Positions 48,295-54,181 of a stretch of DNA of 54,181 nt are shown piece by piece. Origin of the DNA: Nocardia ignorata NBRC 108230 (GTDB taxonomy: Bacteria; Actinomycetota; Actinomycetes; Mycobacteriales; Mycobacteriaceae); contig NZ_BDBI01000022.1 of NCBI RefSeq assembly GCF_001612905.1, positions 1 through 54,181 on the forward strand, in the 5' to 3' direction. Below the pieces are notes generated by a model. The model had not been told where the DNA came from. It worked only from the letters and a program-made list of their open reading frames with translations, and made no database searches. Every line of letters starts with the position of its first letter. Positions within the stretch are counted from its first letter, which is position 1. The translations under genes were made by a program, and so were the position numbers.

Positions 48295-49254
48295 GTGCGT
48301 CGTTCAGGTGTTGCTGCTTCAGTGCTGGCATTCGCCATCGCGTTCATCGGTCCGGGCGTTCTGCAGCCCGCACCCGCCGCGGCCGCGGACATCGTCGGGG
48401 AGCGTGTGCTCACCCCGAACCGCACCGCGATCACCGTCACCTCGCCCGCGATGGGGCGCAATATCGAGCTGCAGGTTCTGCACCCGGCGGGCGGCGGGGC
48501 GCGCGGTACGTACTACCTGCTCGACGGCCTCGATCCGGGCATCGGCCAGAGCACCTGGACCAATGCCACCGACGCCGAGGCGTTCTTCCGTGGCAAGCAC
48601 GTGAACGTGGTGCTGCCGATGGGCGGACAGGCCAGCTACTACACCGACTGGATCGCCGACGACCCGCGTTTCGGCCGATACAAGTGGGAAACGTTCCTCA
48701 CCCGCGAACTGCCCGGCCTGATCGACGCCCGCTTCGACGGCAACGGCGTGAACGCCATCGGCGGCCTGTCGATGGGCGGCAACGCGGCCTACATCCTGGC
48801 CGCCCGCAACCCCGGCCTCTACCGGGCCGTCGCCGGCTACAGCGCGTGCCCCGACATGGGCATGGCGGCGGGCGCGATGATGTTCTCCATCACCAACCGT
48901 GGTGGTAACCCGCTCAACATGTGGGGTGCGCCGGGCAGTCCCGAATGGGCGGCGCACGACCCCGCCCAGCTGCTCGACAACCTGCGCGGCAAGGCGCTGT
49001 ACATGTCGACCGGCACCGGTATCCCCGGCCACCACGAGGCCCAGCTCAAGCCTCAGCTGCCGGAGAACATCGTTCTCGGCGGTCCCATCGAGGTCGGCGT
49101 CAACGGTTGCATGGCCTCCTTCGGTCAGCGTCTGGCCGCCGCGGGCATCGGAGCCGACATCGACTACCACCCCGTCGGCACTCACTCGTGGGGCTACTGG
49201 CAGGACGCCCTGCACCACTCCTGGCCCACCATCGGGCCCGCTCTCGGGGCCTAG
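48295..49254 (+). CDS. Secreted antigen-85-like esterase/mycolyltransferase
   Basis: 319 residues. A Sec signal peptide (basic start, hydrophobic core VAASVLAFAIAFIGPGVL, then Ala-rich cleavage region near 31) precedes an alpha/beta-hydrolase domain of the antigen 85 type: ELQVLHPAGG, TYYLLDGLDP, nucleophile GGLSMGGNA (Ser about 159) and the His motif THSWGYWQDAL. Antigen 85 enzymes move mycolic acids onto trehalose and arabinogalactan. Nocardiae carry several paralogues, so a general esterase role is also possible. GTG 48295 follows GGAGGG. The stop TAG interlocks with the opposite gene's stop in CTAG. Confidence 0.87.
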   Translation: MRRSGVAASVLAFAIAFIGPGVLQPAPAAAADIVGERVLTPNRTAITVTSPAMGRNIELQVLHPAGGGARGTYYLLDGLDPGIGQSTWTNATDAEAFFRGKHVNVVLPMGGQASYYTDWIADDPRFGRYKWETFLTRELPGLIDARFDGNGVNAIGGLSMGGNAAYILAARNPGLYRAVAGYSACPDMGMAAGAMMFSITNRGGNPLNMWGAPGSPEWAAHDPAQLLDNLRGKALYMSTGTGIPGHHEAQLKPQLPENIVLGGPIEVGVNGCMASFGQRLAAAGIGADIDYHPVGTHSWGYWQDALHHSWPTIGPALGA

Positions 49255-50282
49255 CGGGTCGAGCGGCGGCGCAGCAATGCGCCGCCCGCCACGGCCAGGA
49301 TCGAAAGCGCCACGGCGACAAGGACATAACCGGCGGGGAAGCCGAGAATTTCGACGTACTCCTTCTTGACTATGCGGTCGCGCACGGTGGTGTCGGTGTC
49401 GGCCGGGGCGAAAGTGAAGTCGGAGGTGATGGCGGCGGGGCGGGGTATGGAGACCGACAGTTCGGTCAGGTAGGTCTTGCCCGCGGCGAGCGCGATCAGA
49501 TCGGGGTCGGTGAGCGCACCCACGGGGGACGCGAATTCGGTCGTGGTGGACTGGGATTCGGTGTCGGCGTCAATGCGGGTGAGGCGGTGGTCGCCGAAGA
49601 CGTAGAGGTGCACCGATTGGGGAGTGGTCGCCGCGGCCGACATGCGCATCGGATAGACGAGGCGATCGGAATCGAAGGTGAGGCGCACCGGGTCGAGGGC
49701 TCCGTCGAGGGGTTCGGGGCTGGTGAGCCGCATGGCGACGAACGACCAGCCTTCGCGCAGATACGGCTCGAGGGTGGCGCTCACCTCCGGCCGCAGCTGA
49801 TAGCCGTTGGTGGACAACCACTCCCGCACGCCGGTGAGGTCGCCGCCGCGTAGCGTCGTCGCCTCGAGCGGACCCAGTTGCACCTGGCCGAGCACTTCCG
49901 GCCCGGAACCCGGTGCACCGGCGGAGGATTCGTACCTGTCGCTGTCGAACCAGGAGCGGTCGACGACCACCTCCGGCGCCGTGAGTCGCGACAACTCGGC
50001 GAACGACGCGGCACTACCGGCCGACACCGTGGCAGGAGTGGGGGTCGGCACGATGAGCGCCGCATCGGCGCCGGTGAACCGCATCCCCAACCGCATCAGA
50101 ATGGTTTCGCGCCGACCGTCCCAGCCGAGCACGGCGGTCTCACTGTCCACCCGCGCCGAGCCGTCGCCGCTCACCACCCCGCCACACGCACACGCCACCG
50201 CGGGCGCGACGACAACCGAACCGGAAGCCAGCAGCAGCGCACCGGCGACAACAAGCGAACGAACCGTCCCGCGAATCCCCAT
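49251..50282 (-). CDS. DUF2330 membrane-anchored secreted protein
   Basis: 343 residues. An N-terminal signal (about 1-31, VRSLVVAGALLLASGSVVVAPAVA) is followed directly by CACGGVV, the DUF2330 hallmark. The extracytoplasmic domain contains GWDGRRETILMRLGMRFTG and PTPTPATVSAG. A C-terminal membrane helix (YVLVAVALSILAVAGGALL) ends in RRRSTR. The function of DUF2330 is unknown. It converges with the esterase gene and diverges from ptrB. Confidence 0.85.
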   Translation of the reverse strand: MGIRGTVRSLVVAGALLLASGSVVVAPAVACACGGVVSGDGSARVDSETAVLGWDGRRETILMRLGMRFTGADAALIVPTPTPATVSAGSAASFAELSRLTAPEVVVDRSWFDSDRYESSAGAPGSGPEVLGQVQLGPLEATTLRGGDLTGVREWLSTNGYQLRPEVSATLEPYLREGWSFVAMRLTSPEPLDGALDPVRLTFDSDRLVYPMRMSAAATTPQSVHLYVFGDHRLTRIDADTESQSTTTEFASPVGALTDPDLIALAAGKTYLTELSVSIPRPAAITSDFTFAPADTDTTVRDRIVKKEYVEILGFPAGYVLVAVALSILAVAGGALLRRRSTR

Positions 50283-50396
50283 GCGAGCAGGTTACGGATT
50301 CCACCCCGAGCCGCCATCCGCAGAAATACTCACCCCGATGAGCGGGGCGGATCCCGGTGACGGCCGAGTTGGCGGGCCGGGGTCGAGGGCGGCGAC

Positions 50397-50402
50397 TACG
50401 GT
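50397..50402 (+). promoter_or_regulatory. Putative -10 of a leaderless ptrB transcript
   Basis: TACGGT lies 6 bp before ATG 50409, with no Shine-Dalgarno. Confidence 0.35.
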
Positions 50403-50408
50403 GGACCC

Positions 50409-52559
50409 ATGGCTGGCGAGAATCAGACGGTGGTGTCGGCGCCGATCGCGAAGAAGGTGCCCGTCGAACGGGTGCACCACGGCGACACGTTCGTCGACGA
50501 GTACGAGTGGCTGCGGGACAAGGAAGATCCCGAGGTCATCGCGTACCTGGAGGAGGAGAACGCCTACACCGCGGCGCGCACCGATCAGCTGCAGCCCCTG
50601 CGGGACAAGATCTTCGACGAGATCAAGGCGCGGACCCAGGAAACGGACCTGTCGGTGCCGACCCGGCTGGGGGAGTACTGGTACTACTCGCGCAGCTTCG
50701 AGGGCAAGCAGTACGGCGTGCACTGCCGCTGTCCGATCGACGCCCAAGCCGAGGGCATCGACGCCTGGACGCCGCCGCAACTCGAGGTGGACACCTCCAT
50801 CGAGGGTGAGCAGGTGCTGCTCGACAGCAATGTGCTCGCCGAGGGTCTCGACTTCTTCGCCCTCGGCGCGTTCTCGCTGAGCCACGACGGCAACCTGCTC
50901 GCCTACTCGGTCGACAGCACCGGCGACGAGCGCTACACCCTGCGCATCAAGGACCTGCGCACCGGCGAACTGTTGCCCGACGAGGTCGTCGGCGCCGCAC
51001 CGGGGGCCACCTGGTCGCTGGACGGGACGCACATCTTCTATCAGACCGTCGACGAATCCTGGCGCCCCGACACCGTGTGGCGGCACCGCGTCGGCACCGC
51101 ATCCACCGACGACGTGAAGGTCTTCCACGAGCCGGACGAGCGCTACTGGGTGAGCGTCGGCGCCACCCGCTCCGAGAAGTACCTGATGATCTGGCTCGGT
51201 TCCAAGATCACCACCGAGGGCTGGGTGCTGGAGTCGGACAACCCCGAGGGCGAGTTCCGGGTGCTGCTGCCCCGGCGCGAGGGCGTGGAGTACTCGGCCG
51301 AGCACGCGGTGATCGCGGGTGCGGACCGTTTCCTGATCCTGCACAACGACGTGGTCGACGGCGTGAAGGCGGAGAACTTCGTCCTCGCGCAAGCGCCTGC
51401 CACCGACCCGTCGGACATGACGATCCTGATCGGGCACCGCGAGGACGTGCGGCTCGAGGACATCGACGCCTTCGCCGACCACCTGGTGCTCGGCTACCGC
51501 CGCGGCGCCCTGCCCCGCCTCGCGGTGTGGCCGCTCACCCCGGCGGGCTACGGCGAGCTGACCGAACTCGAGTTCGGGCTCGAATTGTTCTCCGCCGGTA
51601 TGGGTTCCAGCCCGGAGTGGGAGCAGCCGACGCTGCGGGTCGGTGTCACCTCGTTCATCACCCCGATGCAGGTGTTCGACTACGTGCCCGCCACCGGGGA
51701 ACTGCTGCTGCGCAAGGAGCAGCCGGTACTCGGCGGCTACAACGCCGAAGACTATGAGCAGCACCGTGATTGGGCAGTCGCCTCCGATGGCACCCGCATC
51801 CCGATCTCGCTGATCCAGCGGCGGGATCTGCCGCCGGGCCCCAAGCCGATGCTGCTCTACGGGTACGGCTCCTACGAGGCGAGCATCGATCCGTCGTTCT
51901 CGGTATCGCGGCTGTCGCTGCTCGATCGCGGCATGGTGTTCGCGGTGGCGCACGTGCGCGGCGGCGGCGAGATGGGCCGGCTCTGGTACGAGCACGGCAA
52001 GACCCTGTCGAAGATGAACACCTTCACCGACTTCGTCTCCGTCGCAAGCCATCTCGTCGACGCGGGCACCACCGCACCCGACCGGCTCGTCGCCGACGGC
52101 GGCAGCGCGGGCGGTCTGCTGATGGGGGCGGTGGCCAACCTGGCGCCGGAGCTGTTCGCGGGCATCCTGGCCAATGTCCCGTTCGTCGACCCGCTCACCT
52201 CCATCCTCGACCCGTCGCTGCCGCTGACGGTGATCGAGTGGGACGAGTGGGGTAACCCGTTGGCCGACAAGGACGTCTACGAGTACATGAAGTCGTACTC
52301 GCCGTACGAGAACGTCGAGGCCAAGGACTATCCGCCGATCCTGGCGATCACCAGCCTCAACGACACCCGCGTGCTGTACGTGGAACCGGCCAAGTGGGTC
52401 GCCAAGCTGCGCGCCACCAAGACCGGTGACAGCGAAGTGCTGCTGAAAACGGAGATGAGCGCGGGTCACGGCGGGGTGAGCGGCCGCTACGAGAAGTGGA
52501 AGGAAGTCGCGTTCGAGTACGCCTGGGTGCTGGACACCGTGGGCCTGGCCGACAAATAG
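50409..52559 (+). CDS. ptrB: Prolyl-oligopeptidase-family peptidase (protease II, PtrB)
   Basis: 716 residues, the normal length for S9A oligopeptidase B. The N-terminal VHHGDTFVDEYEWLRDKEDPEV and the beta-propeller segments (AFSLSHDGNLLAYSVD, GATWSLDGTHIFY) are followed by the catalytic domain: DGGSAGGLLMG (Ser), LNDTRVLYVEPAKW (Asp) and SAGHGG (His). Oligopeptidase B cuts short peptides after Arg or Lys. In M. tuberculosis the gene is split into Rv0781 and Rv0782; here it is intact. purC, which stands beside it in M. tuberculosis, is absent. Confidence 0.93.
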   Translation: MAGENQTVVSAPIAKKVPVERVHHGDTFVDEYEWLRDKEDPEVIAYLEEENAYTAARTDQLQPLRDKIFDEIKARTQETDLSVPTRLGEYWYYSRSFEGKQYGVHCRCPIDAQAEGIDAWTPPQLEVDTSIEGEQVLLDSNVLAEGLDFFALGAFSLSHDGNLLAYSVDSTGDERYTLRIKDLRTGELLPDEVVGAAPGATWSLDGTHIFYQTVDESWRPDTVWRHRVGTASTDDVKVFHEPDERYWVSVGATRSEKYLMIWLGSKITTEGWVLESDNPEGEFRVLLPRREGVEYSAEHAVIAGADRFLILHNDVVDGVKAENFVLAQAPATDPSDMTILIGHREDVRLEDIDAFADHLVLGYRRGALPRLAVWPLTPAGYGELTELEFGLELFSAGMGSSPEWEQPTLRVGVTSFITPMQVFDYVPATGELLLRKEQPVLGGYNAEDYEQHRDWAVASDGTRIPISLIQRRDLPPGPKPMLLYGYGSYEASIDPSFSVSRLSLLDRGMVFAVAHVRGGGEMGRLWYEHGKTLSKMNTFTDFVSVASHLVDAGTTAPDRLVADGGSAGGLLMGAVANLAPELFAGILANVPFVDPLTSILDPSLPLTVIEWDEWGNPLADKDVYEYMKSYSPYENVEAKDYPPILAITSLNDTRVLYVEPAKWVAKLRATKTGDSEVLLKTEMSAGHGGVSGRYEKWKEVAFEYAWVLDTVGLADK

Positions 52560-52621
52560 ACGCTCGCTACTGTTCATCGCGCAACCACGCTGCCGTCACC
52601 TCCGGCTGCCATCGTTGACAC

Positions 52622-53323
52622 ATGAACGGCGAGCTGATCGTTTCGGTGTCGGGAATCCGGGATACCACGCGCGATGCCGCGATCGAGTTCGCGGAGCTGA
52701 TGGATCAGCGCGGGGTGCGGCTGTCGCTGCTGGTCGCGCCCCGGCTGAAGGGCAAGTACCGGCTGGTCGACGACCCGGCGACGCAATCGTGGTTGCGCGG
52801 GCGACGGCTGGCCGGTGACGCCATCGTGCTGCACGGCTACGACCAGGCGGCCACCAAGTCGCGGCGGGCCGAATTCGCGACGCTGCCCCGGCACGAGGCG
52901 ACGCTGCGGCTCAAAGCGGCCGACCGGGTGATGGAGCAGGTGCAGTTGCGCACCCGGCTGTTCGCGGCCCCGCGCTGGGACGCCTCCGCCGGTGCGCTCG
53001 CCGCCCTCCCCGACGTGGGTTTCCGGCTCGCCCTCGGCCTGACCACCATGCTCGACTTGGAAAACAACGTGACGCAGCGTTCTCGTGTGTACGGCATCGG
53101 CGAGGGCTTCCGGGCCGAACCCTGGTGGTGTCGGGCGCTGGTGATGGGCGCGGCCCGCACGGCCCGGCGCGGCGGCGTCCTTCGTCTGGCGATCTCGGGC
53201 GCGCAGTTGCAGCGTTCGGGTCCGCGTCAGGCCGTGCTCGACGCGGTCGACCTCGCGCTCTACCACGGTGCCCGCAGCACCGTTTACCGCTGGGAGCCGG
53301 TCCCGGCCAGCAAGGCCGCCTGA
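52622..53323 (+). CDS. DUF2334 (polysaccharide-deacetylase-like) protein
   Basis: 233 residues. DUF2334 proteins share the NodB-type deacetylase barrel: ELIVSVSGIRDTTRD at the start, RGVRLSLLVAPRLKGKY, LAGDAIVLHGYDQAA and LFAAPRWDASAGALAALPDVGF, then VYGIGEGFRAEPWWC. A similar gene (Rv0784) follows ptrB in M. tuberculosis. The metal-binding Asp/His set is only partly recognisable, so enzymatic activity is uncertain. 62 bp downstream of ptrB; a strong hairpin follows. Confidence 0.82.
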   Translation: MNGELIVSVSGIRDTTRDAAIEFAELMDQRGVRLSLLVAPRLKGKYRLVDDPATQSWLRGRRLAGDAIVLHGYDQAATKSRRAEFATLPRHEATLRLKAADRVMEQVQLRTRLFAAPRWDASAGALAALPDVGFRLALGLTTMLDLENNVTQRSRVYGIGEGFRAEPWWCRALVMGAARTARRGGVLRLAISGAQLQRSGPRQAVLDAVDLALYHGARSTVYRWEPVPASKAA

Positions 53324-53329
53324 CCGGCC

Positions 53330-53367
53330 CCGCCGCGCGCGGATCGGCGATCACCCGCGCGCGGCGG
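53330..53367 (+). terminator. Hairpin downstream of the DUF2334 gene
   Basis: CCGCCGCGCGCGG (53330-53342) pairs perfectly with CCGCGCGCGGCGG (53355-53367) around a 12-nt loop, 6 bp after the stop. Confidence 0.8.
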
Positions 53368-53518
53368 CGGCCTATCGGCCGCCCTGCCTTCGCTGTCCGA
53401 ATATTCGCGCTGTAATCGTGCCCGTTTCGAAGCCGCCGGTCGGCTGCCGCACGGTTACGCTCCTCGAGCGTTATTCGAGGGGTTTCCGCTAGTTGTGTGA
53501 ACACAGCAGGAGGCAGCG

Positions 53519-54181
53519 CTGATCACGGGCACCGCGACGAAAGCCGCGACCACGACGAAATACCTGTCCTGGGTGACATTGGCGCTGATGACCACGAGTT
53601 CGGTGGCCAGTCTGCGTTCGGCACCGACAATGGCCGTCTACGGGCTTGCCTGTGTTTTTCTCTACATCGTTCCCGCCGTTCTCTTTCTCATGCCTACCTC
53701 GCTGGTGGCGGCGGAATTGGCATCGGGCTGGGACGGCGGTGTCTACAAATGGGTGGGCGACGGCCTGAGTATTCACCCCTCGCTCGCGTCGAACGGCCCG
53801 TACGTGGCGATCGTGATCATCACCGTCTACTGGGCGGGGGTGTATGTGTCCTCGTGCGGTCCACGTGTCGTCGTTGCGCAATCCCGGCAAGGAATTCCCC
53901 AAGGCCATGGCATTGGCGGCAGGGTTGGTGCTGGTCATCTTCATCCTGCCCGCCCTGGCGATCAGCTGGGTGGTGCCCTCGGCCAGCCTGAGTCTGACGG
54001 CCGGTGTGATGCAGGCGTTCGACGGATTCTTCAGCCACTTCCACATCGGATTCCTCACCCCGATCGTCGGCATCGCCCTGGTGGCCGCCGCACTGGGCCG
54101 GTGATTCCCAATGTGTCGAGCGCGTATTGGATTCTGTCGGTGATCACCACGCAGGTGTATCTCATCATGTGTGTGCTGATG
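53519..54181 (+). pseudogene. Decayed APC-family amino acid permease (glutamate/GABA antiporter type), open at the right edge
   Basis: One reading frame, from CTG 53519 after AGGAGG (53508-53513), gives recognisable permease N-terminal sequence (KYLSWVTLALMTTSSVASL, APTMAVYGLACVFLYIVP, ELASGWDGGVYKWVGDGLS). It then jumps to SNGPYVAIVIITVYWAGVYVSS as if about 40 codons were lost. From about 53850 the recognisable sequence moves to another frame (SSLRNPGKEFPKAMALAAG to ALVAAALGR), and from about 54102 it returns to the first frame (IPNVSSAYWILSVITTQVYLIM). Thus at least three internal deletions, two with frameshifts. The first frame itself has no stop up to the window end. The normal ATG/GTG start is also missing. 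A functional transporter is very unlikely. Confidence 0.85.

Noticed and set aside
50292..52577. 761-codon open frame antisense to ptrB
   Set aside because: Complement-strand shadow of a well-supported peptidase; its composition is that of reversed codons and no family is visible.
53497..53991. 164-codon open frame starting at 53497
   Set aside because: It is out of frame with every recognisable permease block and starts upstream of AGGAGG.

Overview
This is a high-GC actinobacterial chromosome segment, most likely Nocardia or a close relative in the Nocardiaceae. The reasons are a complete mce4 sterol-import operon, KstR-controlled cholesterol genes, an antigen-85-like secreted esterase, a PPE-like/EspG pair without PE_PGRS genes, many GTG starts, and gene order matching two Mycobacterium tuberculosis blocks (Rv3489-Rv3546 and Rv0772-Rv0784). 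Gene names below rest on recalled family resemblance and gene order, not on a database search.

Region 1 (1-2411) is an accessory cluster: the tail of a Pro/Ala-rich membrane-anchored protein, an ImmA/IrrE-type metalloprotease and a seven-helix MAB_1171c-like membrane protein in one tight operon. It converges on an EspR-like regulator across a strong shared terminator.

Region 2 (2777-33416) is the sterol catabolism and uptake locus. fadA5 and cyp125 are divergent. A five-gene coupled operon (tandem DUF35, ltp4, ltp3, LLM oxidoreductase, SnoaL-like) diverges from a second LLM oxidoreductase. Then come a FadD, echA19/fadD19 (divergent), fadE26-fadE27, fdxD, hsd4A-like SDR and the ten-gene mce4 operon. 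Eight sites fit the KstR motif TnnAACnnGTTnnA; several overlap a putative -10 and sit about 10 bp before a start codon that lacks a Shine-Dalgarno. Three foreign-looking inserts interrupt the locus: an ECF sigma factor with a VOC protein, a flavin monooxygenase with its TetR regulator and mirrored operators, and an RHH-Doc toxin-antitoxin pair. The ring-proximal side-chain genes next to cyp125 in M. tuberculosis (chsE1/E2, chsH1/H2, ltp2) are not in this window.

Region 3 (33420-37524) holds otsA, a small Rv3489-like gene, an alpha/beta hydrolase, an orphan MbtH-like gene, tRNA-Thr(TGT) and an SDR. Region 4 (37535-40586) is a lower-GC type VII secretion substrate module: DUF3558 lipoprotein, helical protein, PPE-like protein and EspG, with no secretion machinery nearby.

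Region 5 (40832-53323) is mainly housekeeping: two HIT proteins, a PH-domain protein, purD, an M23 peptidase, an AspB-type aminotransferase, a TetR regulator, purB, an antigen-85-like esterase, a DUF2330 protein, ptrB and a DUF2334 protein. The right edge (53519-54181) carries an APC-family permease eroded by internal deletions and frameshifts. No rRNA, CRISPR array, insertion sequence or replication origin was seen.
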